Origin: Stenotrophomonas sp. YIM B06876
Lineage (GTDB): Bacteria > Pseudomonadota > Gammaproteobacteria > Xanthomonadales > Xanthomonadaceae
Direction of reading: 5' to 3'
Assembly: GCF_030711595.1 (NCBI RefSeq)
Contig: NZ_JAUJUJ010000011.1
Coordinates: forward strand, 1 to 64,000
Length of the DNA stretch: 64,000 nucleotides
Part shown: positions 18,047 through 26,947 of the stretch, one piece after another
Position numbering within the stretch: position 1 is the stretch's first letter
Layout: every line of letters begins with the position of its first letter
Notes under the pieces: model-generated
What the model was told of the DNA's origin: nothing
What the model saw: only the letters and a program-made list of their open reading frames with translations
The model's database searches: none
Translations under genes and position numbers: made by a program

Positions 18047-18325
18047 TCAGTCGTTCCGCGCTGCCGGCGGCAGCAGGGCCAGTCCCAGATCCCACGCGAT
18101 CGTCGCGCCCAACCAGTCGTCTGCGCCGGTAGCGCTGATGCTGCGGGTCTGCAAGGCCTTCAACTCGTTGCGGGCAATGGCCTCAAGGCGGGGCAGGGCC
18201 GTCAGGCTGTTGTGCCTGCCGGGGGACGGCGGGGATACCGTCGCCGTTGGCACACAGCCATGGTTGCGCCCGGAAGGCGGATTGACCGGCACAGGGCATT
18301 CGGCGGCGGTGTCGACAGAAAGCAT
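18047..18325 (-). CDS. Possible small hypothetical protein
   Basis: A 92-residue frame whose C-terminal half (LEAIARNELKALQTRSIS, ADDWLGATIAWDLGLALL) has plausible protein composition and strong G/C preference at third codon positions, like the neighbours. The N-terminal half is Pro-rich and less convincing, and no ribosome-binding site precedes the ATG at 18325. It may be the decayed end of a larger gene. I do not recognise a family. Confidence 0.25.
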   Translation of the reverse strand: MLSVDTAAECPVPVNPPSGRNHGCVPTATVSPPSPGRHNSLTALPRLEAIARNELKALQTRSISATGADDWLGATIAWDLGLALLPPAARND

Positions 18326-18361
18326 GCAGTAGATTACATCGCAATAGCGTCGGAACAGGCA

Positions 18362-18385
18362 AAGCCCCGGACCATGCCGGGGCTT
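18362..18385 (-). terminator. Terminator of the chemoreceptor gene
   Basis: AAGCCCCGG and CCGGGGCTT form a 9-bp stem around a 6-base loop. On the minus strand the stem ends in a short T-run. It starts 22 bases after the stop of the gene at 18408-19598. Confidence 0.7.
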
Positions 18386-18407
18386 CGGGGTGCAGCAAAG
18401 TGCTGGG

Positions 18408-19598
18408 TCAGAACAGTTCCACGGTGCCTGCGCCCATGCTTTGCTGGGTCACCGGCTTGTGCGGCGGGCGCTCCCATTCGCTGCGCATTTCCCGCAGGCG
18501 GCTGCCCGCCCGCTGCAGTGCGCCGACCATCTCGCTGTCGAAGATGCCGCCATTGCGTTGCAGCAATTCCTGCAGGGCCACCGCTTCGCGGTTGATGGTG
18601 TTCAGCCGGTCCAGATGCGTGTGCACACCGCCCAGAGCCTGGGTGGCGATGTCCTCGAACTGCAACGCGCGTACGGCTTCAGCCACACTGCTGTCGATGG
18701 AGCGGCCGCACTCGGAGATTTCACGCATGCCTTCACCCAGCGAGGCGTTGATGGCGGCCACGTTCTCCAACATGGTTGCCGCCTCCTGGCGCGCTTCACG
18801 TGAGCGGTCCATGTCGCGCGAGGCCATGTGCGAAACCGTCTCGCGGACCTTGGCGATGGCGTCCTTGGAGCTGTGCGCGAGCTTGCGGATCTGTTCGTTG
18901 AAGGTGGTGGAACGCTCGGAGAGGTTGCGCACCTCATCGGCGACCACGGCAAAACCACGCCCGGCCTCACCGGCGCGGGCGGCCTCGATGGCCGCGTTGA
19001 GCGCCAGCAGGTTGGTCTGGTCGGCGATCGACTTGACATCCTCCAGCAGCGCGAAGATGCCATCCAGGTGCTGGGCCATCTGGTCGATGTGCTGCACGGT
19101 GGTGGTGCTCTGGCCGCTGACCTGTTCCAGCGCCTCAACGAGCTGCTCCATGCGATGGCTGGCATGCTGGGCGAAGCGGGCCACATCGACGCCGGAACCG
19201 CCGTCTTCCCCTGCGCGATCAACGATCCGGGCCAGCGCCTGGTTCTGCTGGCGCGACTTGCGGTTCATCGCATCGAAGCTGCCGCCCAGGCCGGCCACGG
19301 CCTGGCGGATCAGCTCGCGGGCGCGCTCGATTTCGTTGCGCGAGCCGTCGATCTCATTGCCGACAAAATGGCGCAGCTCGTTGAGCAGCTGATCCTGTTC
19401 GCGCAGGATGCGGGCCTGCTCCGGGGAGCGCTGCGACTGCGAGCGGACGCTCCAGTACGCGAACCCCAGCCAGCTCAGCACCATGGTGGTGAGAATGGCC
19501 CAGACCACTGCGGTCGGCCAGGCAAAGGCTGCCGCGATGGGGAGCAGGAAGGTCATGGCCAGGGGGGCGGCCAGGCGGATTGCAATGCGTGGGTACAT
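18408..19598 (-). CDS. Methyl-accepting chemotaxis-type receptor, short, no periplasmic domain
   Basis: The 396-residue protein starts [15 protein letters not shown] and has two closely spaced hydrophobic segments in the first 50 residues ([38 protein letters not shown]), so almost no periplasmic sensor domain and no evident HAMP. The signalling tip is conserved: [19 protein letters not shown], then [20 protein letters not shown]. The C-terminus (GTVELF) lacks the NWETF-type CheR tether. A sigma-28 promoter lies just upstream, tying it to the motility regulon. It may sense membrane or cytoplasmic state. The frame is open upstream of the chosen ATG, but that part overlaps the promoter. Confidence 0.9.
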   Translation of the reverse strand: MYPRIAIRLAAPLAMTFLLPIAAAFAWPTAVVWAILTTMVLSWLGFAYWSVRSQSQRSPEQARILREQDQLLNELRHFVGNEIDGSRNEIERARELIRQAVAGLGGSFDAMNRKSRQQNQALARIVDRAGEDGGSGVDVARFAQHASHRMEQLVEALEQVSGQSTTTVQHIDQMAQHLDGIFALLEDVKSIADQTNLLALNAAIEAARAGEAGRGFAVVADEVRNLSERSTTFNEQIRKLAHSSKDAIAKVRETVSHMASRDMDRSREARQEAATMLENVAAINASLGEGMREISECGRSIDSSVAEAVRALQFEDIATQALGGVHTHLDRLNTINREAVALQELLQRNGGIFDSEMVGALQRAGSRLREMRSEWERPPHKPVTQQSMGAGTVELF

Positions 19599-19626
19599 GG
19601 ACGTTCTCGGGAGTGTCACGAATGCA

Positions 19627-19653
19627 GTATCGGCAGTCGTGGCCCGGTCTTTA
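19627..19653 (-). promoter_or_regulatory. Sigma-28 (FliA) promoter of the chemoreceptor gene
   Basis: On the minus strand: TAAAGACC, 11 bases, GCCGATAC. The -10 box matches GCCGATAA at seven of eight positions and the spacing is exact. The -10 box ends 29 bases before the ATG at 19598. Confidence 0.85.
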
Positions 19654-19711
19654 GCCGGGCATGCGTCCATTCGCCGCGCATGTGCGCTGCGTCGCACACG
19701 CCAGGCCTGCC

Positions 19712-20326
19712 TCAGCGCAGCGCGCGGTCCACCGCCTCGGCCATGCGCCGCCGCGAAAGCAGCAGTCCCCGGTAGTTGCCACCCAATTGGCGCCAAAGTA
19801 CCGCTGCACGCACCGCAGCCAGCAGCAGGGCGCGGATCTCCGACACCACGCCCGCCTGGCCAAGGTAATGCGGGTTGCCCTGGATCATGATCCGCGGCTT
19901 CAGCTGGCTGATGGTGTCGGCATACAGGCCGCCCATCGCGGCCAGTACGTCGGGGTGGCTGCTGTCGCCGGTCTGGCGTGCGCGCACGCTCGCCTGCCCG
20001 ATGCCGGTGGCGACCTTGGCCACGGTGGCGCTGTCGCGGGCGAAACGGCGCTCCAGCTGCAGCACCGCCAGTGCCAGGCGCGGCAGCATTTCATCTTTGC
20101 CCTGGTTGCGGAAGTAGTCACGCAGCAGCCGCAAGCCCGGCTCCAGCCGTTGCCGGCCGCCGAACACTTCAGCCGGGGAGTCGGCGTCGACCCGCATCAG
20201 GCTGTCCATTGCCGCGCCAACGATGGCCGCTTCGGAATGGCCGGTTTCGGCGATACGGCGCACCTGTTGCAGCGCCTGGGCGATGCCGGCCAATGCCAGT
20301 ACGCGGTCGTCGATGGAAAAGCTCAT
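19712..20326 (-). CDS. hflD: HflD, high-frequency lysogenization protein homologue
   Basis: The 204-residue protein starts [22 protein letters not shown], typical of HflD, and contains the conserved [20 protein letters not shown]-like core and the C-terminal [20 protein letters not shown]. In E. coli HflD binds the lambda CII protein at the inner membrane and promotes its loss; its host role is unclear. The location directly after mnmA (14-base gap) is the standard mnmA-hflD pair. Confidence 0.93.
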   Translation of the reverse strand: MSFSIDDRVLALAGIAQALQQVRRIAETGHSEAAIVGAAMDSLMRVDADSPAEVFGGRQRLEPGLRLLRDYFRNQGKDEMLPRLALAVLQLERRFARDSATVAKVATGIGQASVRARQTGDSSHPDVLAAMGGLYADTISQLKPRIMIQGNPHYLGQAGVVSEIRALLLAAVRAAVLWRQLGGNYRGLLLSRRRMAEAVDRALR

Positions 20327-20340
20327 GTAGCAGGTACCTT

Positions 20341-21462
20341 TCAGGAAGAGGTGGATGCGCCCAGCCGCTGTTCCAGCGGCGCATCGGTCGTGGCGATCAC
20401 CGCGCCGCCCAGACATTGCTGGCCGTCATACAACACCAGCGATTGCCCCGGGGTGACCGCCCGTTGCGGGCGCTCGAAGCGCACCTGCAGGCTGCCATCA
20501 TCGCCGACCTTGACCGTGCAGGGCTCATCGGGCTGGCGGTAGCGGGTCTGGGCGGTGCACTGGAACTCCGCGGCCGGTGCCGTGCCGGCAATCCAGTGCA
20601 TGGTTTCCGAGCGCAGCCGGGTGGATTGCAACCACGGACTGTCGTGGGACTGGTCGACATAGAGGATGTTGTTGGCCACGTCCTTGCCGACCACGTACCA
20701 CGGCGCCGCCGGGCGCCCGCGGACGCCGCCGATATTCAGCCCCTCGCGTTGCCCGAGGGTGAAGTAGAAAACCCCCGGGTGGGTGGCGATGACGTTGCCT
20801 TCGGGGTCATGGATCTCCCCGCTGCGGGCCGGCAGATACTGGCCGAGGAATTCACGGAAATCACGTTCGCCGATAAAGCAGATGCCGGTCGAATCCTTCT
20901 TCGCGTGCGTGGCCAGGCCGGCCTCGCGGGCGATCCGGCGCAGGTCGCTTTTCTGCAGTTCACCGATCGGGAACAGGGTGGCCGCCAGCTGCGCCTGGCC
21001 GAGCTGGTGCAGGAAATAGCTCTGGTCCTTGCCACGGTCGGCGCCGCGCAGCAGTCGCCACCGGCCCCGCTGCTGGTCGATGCGGGCGTAATGGCCCGTG
21101 GCGATGCGTTCGGCTCCCAGTTCGCGGGCGGCCTCCAGGAAGTGCTTGAACTTGACTTCGCGGTTGCAGAGCACATCGGGATTGGGCGTGCGCCCGGCCG
21201 CGTACTCGGCCAGGAAATGCTCGAACACGCCTTGCCAGTATTCGTTGGAAAAATCACGGAAATGAAACGGGATACCCAGCCGGCCGCACACCGCCACGGC
21301 GTCGCGGCGGTCTTCCTCGGCGCGGCAGTGGCCGCTGCCGTCGTCGGCCCAGTTCTGCATGAACAGTCCGGCCACCGGTAACCCCTGCTGTACCAGCGTC
21401 AATGCAGCGACCGACGAATCGACCCCGCCGGACACACCGACCACGATTTGCGGCGTACTCAT
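20341..21462 (-). CDS. mnmA: MnmA, tRNA-specific 2-thiouridylase
   Basis: The 373-residue enzyme thiolates U34 of tRNA-Lys, -Glu and -Gln. It has the ATP pyrophosphatase PP-loop [11 protein letters not shown] at the N-terminus, the catalytic Cys in [11 protein letters not shown] (near residue 100) and the second Cys in [13 protein letters not shown] (near residue 200). The C-terminal beta-barrel ends with [18 protein letters not shown]. The start overlaps the stop of the Nudix gene by four bases (ATGA). The frame extends further upstream but without family similarity. The tRNA-Glu(TTC) genes at the right end of the window would encode substrates of this enzyme. Confidence 0.97.
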   Translation of the reverse strand: MSTPQIVVGVSGGVDSSVAALTLVQQGLPVAGLFMQNWADDGSGHCRAEEDRRDAVAVCGRLGIPFHFRDFSNEYWQGVFEHFLAEYAAGRTPNPDVLCNREVKFKHFLEAARELGAERIATGHYARIDQQRGRWRLLRGADRGKDQSYFLHQLGQAQLAATLFPIGELQKSDLRRIAREAGLATHAKKDSTGICFIGERDFREFLGQYLPARSGEIHDPEGNVIATHPGVFYFTLGQREGLNIGGVRGRPAAPWYVVGKDVANNILYVDQSHDSPWLQSTRLRSETMHWIAGTAPAAEFQCTAQTRYRQPDEPCTVKVGDDGSLQVRFERPQRAVTPGQSLVLYDGQQCLGGAVIATTDAPLEQRLGASTSS

Positions 21463-21920
21463 GGCAGCTGTTTCAGCAGTGACAGCGGATAGCGTTGCCC
21501 GCCCAGCCAGTCTTTGACCACCTGCCACACCAGCGGGCTGCGCAGGCGTGCGGACTGGGCCTGCAGCGCAACCGGGTCCAGCCACAGGGCCTGCACGATG
21601 CCCTTGTCCAGCGGCTGCGCGGGATGGTGGCGGAGCGGCTCCCCGGCGAAAGCAAAACGCAGGAACGGCGTGCCGTCGGACGCGGTCCACTGGTAGCTGC
21701 CGATAAGGCTGGTCAGCTGCACCTCCCAGCCGGTCTCTTCGAGGGTTTCACGCATTGCCGCCTGGGCCAGGGTTTCCCCCGGCTCCAGGTGGCCCGCCGG
21801 CTGGTTCAGTAGCCGGCGGCCGCCTATTTCTTCTTCCACCAGCAGCAATTGCCCGGCGCGTGAGACGACGGTGGCCACGGTCACATGCGGCGCCCAACGC
21901 CGGGACTGCACTGCGTTCAC
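21459..21920 (-). CDS. nudJ: Nudix hydrolase, NudJ-like
   Basis: The 153-residue protein starts with GTG at 21920. It has a complete Nudix box from residue 43, [20 protein letters not shown] followed by TGW, which coordinates the catalytic metal. Its position immediately upstream of mnmA with a 4-base overlap is the same as that of nudJ (ymfB) in E. coli, a phosphatase of thiamine pyrophosphates and other diphosphates. Substrate specificity cannot be read from the sequence. Confidence 0.88.
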   Translation of the reverse strand: MNAVQSRRWAPHVTVATVVSRAGQLLLVEEEIGGRRLLNQPAGHLEPGETLAQAAMRETLEETGWEVQLTSLIGSYQWTASDGTPFLRFAFAGEPLRHHPAQPLDKGIVQALWLDPVALQAQSARLRSPLVWQVVKDWLGGQRYPLSLLKQLP

Positions 21921-21921
21921 G

Positions 21922-22395
21922 TCAAAACTCGTCCTTGGAAGTCAGTTCCAGCTCCATCGCATCGGCGCTGCGGATGGCGGCATCGATCGCGTCGCTGAGC
22001 ACCTCGGCGCTGGCGTCGGCATCGATCTTCACCACGAACATGGCGGTTTCGCCCTGTTTCACCCAGCCGCCGAGCTTGCTGGTATTGGCGTCCTCCAGCA
22101 GCCGGTTGGCCACCGGGGCAGGGAATTGCGGACCGGGAGAACGGTACGCGGGCGACCATACTTCACGGATATGGTGGTTGCCGAAGGTTTCCACGGACGA
22201 ACGGACGAATACCAGCTGGGTGCGGCCCTCACCCACCGCGTAGACCAGCTTGTAGTCGCCATCTTCATCGACTTCATACTCGTATTTGAGCGCATCCAGC
22301 AGGCGGCCCACGACGCGATCGGGCGTGTTGGCGCTGGCAACGCCGGCGGCACCCCATAGGGAGGCCAGTGCGAGCCCGAGTGCGATTTTTTTCAT
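21922..22395 (-). CDS. Exported hypothetical protein
   Basis: The 157-residue protein from ATG at 22395 begins MKKIALGLALASLWGAAGVASA, a clear Sec signal peptide; a frame extension upstream is dismissed because it would bury this signal. The mature part is acidic (YEYEVDEDGDYKLVYAVGEG), with a stretch on gene-specific themes such as VETFGNHHIREVWS. It contains no membrane segment and no Cys in the mature part, and probably lives in the periplasm. The stop lies one base before the Nudix gene start, so it may be co-transcribed with nudJ-mnmA-hflD. Function unknown to me. Confidence 0.8.
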   Translation of the reverse strand: MKKIALGLALASLWGAAGVASANTPDRVVGRLLDALKYEYEVDEDGDYKLVYAVGEGRTQLVFVRSSVETFGNHHIREVWSPAYRSPGPQFPAPVANRLLEDANTSKLGGWVKQGETAMFVVKIDADASAEVLSDAIDAAIRSADAMELELTSKDEF

Positions 22396-22491
22396 GCGTC
22401 CCCTGCAGGAAGGTGGATTACCGGTGAATTGTGCGGGGGCAGGGGGGCGCGCGTCCAATGCCCGCTACTGCGGAGCCGGTATAATTGACGG

Positions 22492-22812
22492 ATGCCTCAT
22501 AAGACCCAACAAGACATCGAACACGGTGTGCTGGTTGCCCCCGGCAAGCCGGAAGTCGCGCCACCGCCGCTGTACCAGGTCATTTTGCTCAATGACGACT
22601 ACACCCCGATGGATTTCGTGGTGCTGGTGTTGCAGAACTTCTTCTCCATGGATCTGGAACAGGCCACGCAGGTGATGCTGCACGTGCATACCCGCGGCCG
22701 CGGGATCTGCGGGGTGTATACCCGCGAAGTGGCCGAGACCAAGGTGGCCCAGGTCAACGAATTCTCACGGATGAACCAGCATCCGCTGCTGTGCACGATG
22801 GAAAAGGCCTGA
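22492..22812 (+). CDS. clpS: ClpS, adaptor for ClpAP protease
   Basis: The 106-residue protein has the ClpS core: [20 protein letters not shown], then [10 protein letters not shown] and the segment [20 protein letters not shown]. ClpS binds N-degron substrates (bulky N-terminal residues) and hands them to ClpA. The Asp pair in LNDDYTPM and the His in LHVHTRG belong to the substrate pocket. clpA follows on the same strand, as usual, but after an unusually long gap of 566 bases. Confidence 0.97.
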   Translation: MPHKTQQDIEHGVLVAPGKPEVAPPPLYQVILLNDDYTPMDFVVLVLQNFFSMDLEQATQVMLHVHTRGRGICGVYTREVAETKVAQVNEFSRMNQHPLLCTMEKA

Positions 22813-22829
22813 GCGCAGGCGGTCAGGCC
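22806..22829 (+). repeat. Inverted repeat over the clpS stop codon
   Basis: GGCCTGA and TCAGGCC pair around a 10-base loop, with the clpS stop TGA inside the left arm. No T-run follows, so it is not a classical terminator, but it could slow transcription or protect the 3' end. Confidence 0.4.
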
Positions 22830-23378
22830 GTGGTGAGGGCGCGGCCGCGATCAGACGCCGGCCCTGGCATGCAGGCATCGTGCATTTGCCATCATCCGGC
22901 ACCGGCGATGACGTGGTGCACAGGGGGGGTCCCGCAGCTGGCAGGTGACCGTCGTGCCACGTCCAGCCGCAGGAATACCGACGTCCAGCGAACACACCTG
23001 CTCCGGCCATCATGCGGCCTTTCAGGTAACCACTTGCGCAGGCTTGCCGGCCATCCCAGGGCGCGAGCGTTTCCATCAACATGATGTTGTGGGAATTGAT
23101 CTGCTGTGTTCCAGCAGTGCCGCCCAGCCGACGGCGCTTGGGCGCCCGTAGGCAAGCCGTTCCGTCAGCGGCCTTCCGCGGCGCGGATGGCCGCCGACGC
23201 ACGGCGACCGTCTGAAAAGGGCCCTTGGCTCGGGCTTTGGAATAATTCCGGCAACCCCAATGACAGGGGGAAGGCAAAGTGTCGGTTGCTAACGCCGCCT
23301 AAACGCGCCTATCCGGTAGGGTGATGGAAATTGTGAACTCAGGCCTCATATTGTTGGCAACCGCCGTCGGAGCAATCC
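22813..23378. other. Long clpS-clpA intergenic region
   Basis: This 566-base region contains no open frame I would call a gene. A GGAG ribosome-binding site for clpA lies at its right end. I see no tRNA, strong terminator or IS end. It must hold a separate clpA promoter, as the distance argues against simple co-translation with clpS; I could not fix its -35 and -10 boxes with confidence. Confidence 0.5.
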
Positions 23379-25658
23379 ATGTTCAGTAAAGATCTCGAGC
23401 AAACCATCGGCCAGTGCTACAAGCGCGCCCGTGAGGCTCGTCATGAGTTCATGACGGTCGAGCACCTGTTGCTTGCCCTGCTGGAAAACCCGTCTGCGCA
23501 GGCTGTGCTGAAGGCCTGCGGAGCCGATCTGGACCGCCTGCGGCATGATCTCGAACAGGCGGTGGAAACCTCGGTTTCGCGTCTGGCCGACGATGACGGC
23601 CGCGACACCCAGCCCACCCTCGGGTTCCAGCGGGTGTTGCAGCGGGCCGTGTATCACGTCCAGTCTTCCGGCAAGAAGGAGGTTACCGGCGCCAATGTGC
23701 TGGTGGCCATCTTCGGCGAGAAGGACTCGCATGCCGCCTATTACCTCAACCAGCAGGATGTGACCCGGCTGGATATCGTCAATTATCTTTCCCATGGCAT
23801 CGCCAAGCTGGGCGAGGACGGCGAAGTGCCGCCGGCTGCCGATGTGGAAAACCATGCCGAAGCCGGCGAGGGCGAGTCCAAGGGCGACGCGCTGGCCGAT
23901 TACGCCAGCAATCTCAACGAACTGGCGCGGGCCGGGCGGATCGATCCGCTGGTGGGTCGCCGCGATGAAATCGAACGCACCATCCAGGTGTTGTGCCGTC
24001 GCCGCAAGAACAACCCGCTCTATGTCGGCGAGGCCGGAGTGGGCAAGACCGCCATCGCCGAGGGCCTGGCCAAGCGCATCGTTGATGGCAGCGTGCCGGA
24101 AGTGCTGGCCGATGCGGTGATCTATTCGCTGGACCTGGGCGCGCTGGTGGCCGGCACCAAATACCGCGGTGATTTCGAGAAGCGCCTGAAGGGCGTGATC
24201 AGCGCGCTGAAGAAAATCCCGGGCGCGGTGCTGTTCATCGATGAGATCCACACCATCATCGGTGCGGGTTCGGCCTCGGGCGGCACCATGGATGCGTCCA
24301 ATCTGATCAAGCCGGCGCTGGCCTCGGGCGAACTGCGCTGCATCGGTTCGACCACGTTCCAGGAATACCGCGGCATCTTCGAAAAAGACCGGGCGCTGGC
24401 ACGACGCTTCCAGAAGATCGACATCGTCGAACCGACCGTGGGCGAAACCTACGAAATCCTGCAGGGACTCAAGCCCAAGTATGAGGCGCATCACAGCGTC
24501 ACCTACGCCGACGAAGCGTTGCAGGCGGCGGTGGACCTGTCGGTCAAGCACATCGGCGACCGGCTGCTGCCGGACAAGGCGATCGACGTGATCGACGAGG
24601 CCGGCGCACGCCAGCGGTTGTTGCCGGAGGACCAGCGCAAGGCGCTGATCGACGTCGAGGAAATAGAGATCATCGTCGCCAAGATGGCGCGCATTCCAGC
24701 CAAGCAGGTCAGCGCCACCGACAAGGATGTGCTCAGGCACCTGGAGCGCAACCTCAAGATGGTTATTTTCGGCCAGGATGCGGCCATCGAGACGCTGTCC
24801 TCGGCGATCAAGCTGGCGCGTTCGGGGCTGGCCAATCCGGAAAAGCCGATCGGCAACTTCCTGTTCTCGGGGCCCACCGGTGTCGGCAAGACCGAAGTGA
24901 CCAAGCAGCTGGCGCTGCAACTGGGCATCGAGCTGGTGCGGTTCGACATGTCCGAATACATGGAGCCGCATTCGATCAGCCGCCTGATCGGCGCGCCTCC
25001 GGGCTATGTCGGCTTCGACCAGGGCGGCTTGTTGACCGAAAAGATCGTCAAGACGCCGCATTGCGTGCTGCTGCTTGACGAGGTGGAAAAGGCGCATCCG
25101 GACATCTTCAACATCCTGTTGCAGGTCATGGATCGCGGCATCCTCACCGATACGAACGGGCGCGAGGCGAATTTCAAGAATGTGATCCTGGTGATGACCA
25201 CCAATGCGGGGGCGGCGCAGGCCGCACGCCGTTCGATCGGGTTCACCCGTCAGGACCATGCCACCGATGCGATGGAGGTGATCCGCAAGAGTTTCACTCC
25301 GGAATTCCGCAACCGCCTCGATGCTGTGGTGCAGTTCCAGCCGCTGGGTTTCGAACACATCCTGCGGGTGGTGGACAAGTTCCTGATCGAGCTGGAGATG
25401 GTGCTGCAGGAGAAGCATGTGAGCCTGTCGGCAACGCCGCAGGCCCGCGATTGGCTGGCCCAGCACGGCTTCGACCCGCTGATGGGCGCGCGCCCGATGG
25501 CGCGGGTGATCCAGGACAAGGTCAAGCGTCCGCTGGCCGACGAGCTGCTGTTCGGCAAACTGGTGGGCGGCGGCAAGGTCAGTATCGACGTGCGCGACGG
25601 CGAACTGGTGGTGGAAACCGAAGCGGAGCCGGAGCGGTTGCTGCCGGCAACGGTCTGA
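23379..25658 (+). CDS. clpA: ClpA, ATPase subunit of ClpAP protease
   Basis: The 759-residue AAA+ unfoldase has the usual ClpA layout: N-domain (MFSKDLEQTIGQCYKRAREA; HEFMTVEHLLLALLE), first ATPase domain with Walker A GEAGVGKTAIAE and Walker B VLFIDEIH, and second ATPase domain with Walker A GPTGVGKTEVTKQ and Walker B LLLDEVEKAH. No middle coiled-coil domain is present, which separates it from ClpB. It unfolds substrates, partly delivered by ClpS, for ClpP, which is not in this window. A strong terminator follows the gene. Confidence 0.98.
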   Translation: MFSKDLEQTIGQCYKRAREARHEFMTVEHLLLALLENPSAQAVLKACGADLDRLRHDLEQAVETSVSRLADDDGRDTQPTLGFQRVLQRAVYHVQSSGKKEVTGANVLVAIFGEKDSHAAYYLNQQDVTRLDIVNYLSHGIAKLGEDGEVPPAADVENHAEAGEGESKGDALADYASNLNELARAGRIDPLVGRRDEIERTIQVLCRRRKNNPLYVGEAGVGKTAIAEGLAKRIVDGSVPEVLADAVIYSLDLGALVAGTKYRGDFEKRLKGVISALKKIPGAVLFIDEIHTIIGAGSASGGTMDASNLIKPALASGELRCIGSTTFQEYRGIFEKDRALARRFQKIDIVEPTVGETYEILQGLKPKYEAHHSVTYADEALQAAVDLSVKHIGDRLLPDKAIDVIDEAGARQRLLPEDQRKALIDVEEIEIIVAKMARIPAKQVSATDKDVLRHLERNLKMVIFGQDAAIETLSSAIKLARSGLANPEKPIGNFLFSGPTGVGKTEVTKQLALQLGIELVRFDMSEYMEPHSISRLIGAPPGYVGFDQGGLLTEKIVKTPHCVLLLDEVEKAHPDIFNILLQVMDRGILTDTNGREANFKNVILVMTTNAGAAQAARRSIGFTRQDHATDAMEVIRKSFTPEFRNRLDAVVQFQPLGFEHILRVVDKFLIELEMVLQEKHVSLSATPQARDWLAQHGFDPLMGARPMARVIQDKVKRPLADELLFGKLVGGGKVSIDVRDGELVVETEAEPERLLPATV

Positions 25659-25680
25659 CCTGCGCCATGGCAATACGGGA

Positions 25681-25708
25681 ACGGCGGCTTCGGCCGCCGT
25701 TTTTCTTT
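25681..25708 (+). terminator. Terminator of clpA
   Basis: ACGGCGGC, tetraloop TTCG, GCCGCCGT, then TTTTCTTT. A classic intrinsic terminator starting about 20 bases after the clpA stop. Confidence 0.92.
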
Positions 25709-25846
25709 GGCGGCAACCGTGAGTGCTCCTGCGACATCGCCGCGCTCTGCATGGCCGCGACTTGGCGTTGCCCATTGCAGGGCGGCGGGCGGCAGTTGTG
25801 TCAAAAAAACCGCGATCCGCAGCCGGCGGAAGTATTCCGCGCACGC

Positions 25847-25876
25847 AAAAAAGCCAGCGCTAGGCTGGCTTTTTTT
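25847..25876 (-). terminator. Bidirectional terminator, mainly for infA
   Basis: GCCAGC and GCTGGC form the stem with a 5-base loop, flanked by six A on the left and seven T on the right, so it works on both strands. On the minus strand it lies 17 bases after the infA stop; on the plus strand it would stop read-through from clpA. Confidence 0.9.
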
Positions 25877-25893
25877 GAGTCACCCGATACCGC

Positions 25894-26112
25894 TTACTTC
25901 ATGCGGTAGGTGATCCGCCCCTTGGTCAGGTCGTACGGCGTCATTTCAACTTTGACGCGGTCGCCTGTCAGGATGCGGATGTAGTTCTTGCGCATACGGC
26001 CGGAGATATGGGCAATGATTTCATGCCCGTTTTCCAGTCGTACCCGGAAGGTGGTGTTGGGCAACGTCTCGCTGACGGTGCCTTCGAACTCAATGGAGTC
26101 GTCTTTCGACAT
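25894..26112 (-). CDS. infA: Translation initiation factor IF-1
   Basis: The 72-residue protein is the exact length of IF-1 and consists of its single S1/OB-fold domain: [40 protein letters not shown] and a C-terminal [16 protein letters not shown]-1 binds the A-site of the 30S subunit and supports IF-2 and IF-3 during initiation. infA between clpA and aat is a common arrangement in Gammaproteobacteria. Confidence 0.98.
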   Translation of the reverse strand: MSKDDSIEFEGTVSETLPNTTFRVRLENGHEIIAHISGRMRKNYIRILTGDRVKVEMTPYDLTKGRITYRMK

Positions 26113-26197
26113 GTAGTCCTGTGCGGTTCTGCGGACGGCCGTTGGGCCTTAAGAGCGCATATTTTACGCGTCTTGGCGCGGGGATGCAAAGTTTACG

Positions 26198-26947
26198 TTA
26201 ACCGGCGGCGGCATCGGCCAGCCGCGCGGCCGGAAATTCGCCAAAGCGGGAGGTCCACCGCGCAGGTGTCTCCGGCAGGCGCACCAGCCGCCCGACCTCA
26301 TCCAGGAAGCGGTCGCGGGGCCAGTGGGTGGCACCCATTCGCAACAGGTGGGCGTTTTCGACCTGGGCATCGATCAGCGGCCAGCCCCATTGCCGCAGGC
26401 GCAGCGCCAAGGCGGCCAGCGCCACTTTCGAGCCACCGCTGGCGCGGCTGAACATGCTCTCGCCGAAGAACATCCGGCCGATGGCCACACCGTAGATGCC
26501 GCCAACCAGGCGCTCGCCCGCGAATACTTCGACTGAATGCGCGTGCCCAAGATGATGCAGGGCGGCGTAGGCCTGCAGCATCTGCGGTGTGATCCACGTC
26601 CCCAGCTGGTCTGGCCGTGGCGAGTCGGCACAGGCCTGCATCACCTCGACAAAGGCGGTATCCGCGCGCACCTGCCAGGGACTGGAGCGCAGGCTGCGGC
26701 GGAACCGCGAGGACAGGTGGACGGCGTCGGTCCGGAACAGCATCCGCGGGTCCGGCGACCACCACAGCAGCGGCTGTCCTTGCGAATACCACGGGAAAAT
26801 GCCGCCGGCATAGGCATTGAGCAGGCGCACCGGGTCCAGGTCGCCGCCGACGGCCAGCAGCCCATCCGGCTCACGCAGGGCCAACTCCGCCGGCGGGAAT
26901 GGCGCGTCCGGCGCATCGCCCAGCCGGAACGGCAATCGCGAAGTCAT
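26198..26947 (-). CDS. aat: Leucyl/phenylalanyl-tRNA-protein transferase
   Basis: The 249-residue enzyme attaches Leu or Phe from its tRNA to proteins with N-terminal Lys or Arg, creating N-degrons recognised by ClpS-ClpAP, which are encoded nearby. It has the family motifs FPPAELALREPDGLLAVGGD, GGIFPWYSQGQPLLWWSPDP, GHAHSVEVFAGERLVGGIYG and MFFGESMFS. The ATG at 26947 overlaps the stop of the upstream gene by four bases, and the open frame beyond it lies in another gene. Confidence 0.97.
   Translation of the reverse strand: MTSRLPFRLGDAPDAPFPPAELALREPDGLLAVGGDLDPVRLLNAYAGGIFPWYSQGQPLLWWSPDPRMLFRTDAVHLSSRFRRSLRSSPWQVRADTAFVEVMQACADSPRPDQLGTWITPQMLQAYAALHHLGHAHSVEVFAGERLVGGIYGVAIGRMFFGESMFSRASGGSKVALAALALRLRQWGWPLIDAQVENAHLLRMGATHWPRDRFLDEVGRLVRLPETPARWTSRFGEFPAARLADAAAG

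Larger units (their letters stand above)
17353..18407. other. 1.05-kb intergenic region with two terminator-like hairpins
   Basis: No convincing protein-coding gene fills this stretch between the PAS-GGDEF-EAL gene and the convergent chemoreceptor gene; the one weak candidate is listed at 18047-18325. It does hold two terminator-like hairpins near 17.5 kb, listed separately, and the chemoreceptor's terminator at 18362-18385. The distance of 130-200 bases between the stop codon and the hairpins leaves room for a long 3' UTR or a small RNA. Confidence 0.5.

Noticed and set aside
23346-25844. Very long open frame opposite clpA
   Set aside because: High-GC shadow of clpA; clpA has all catalytic motifs and a terminator, while the antisense product is His/Arg/Gln-rich with no domain.
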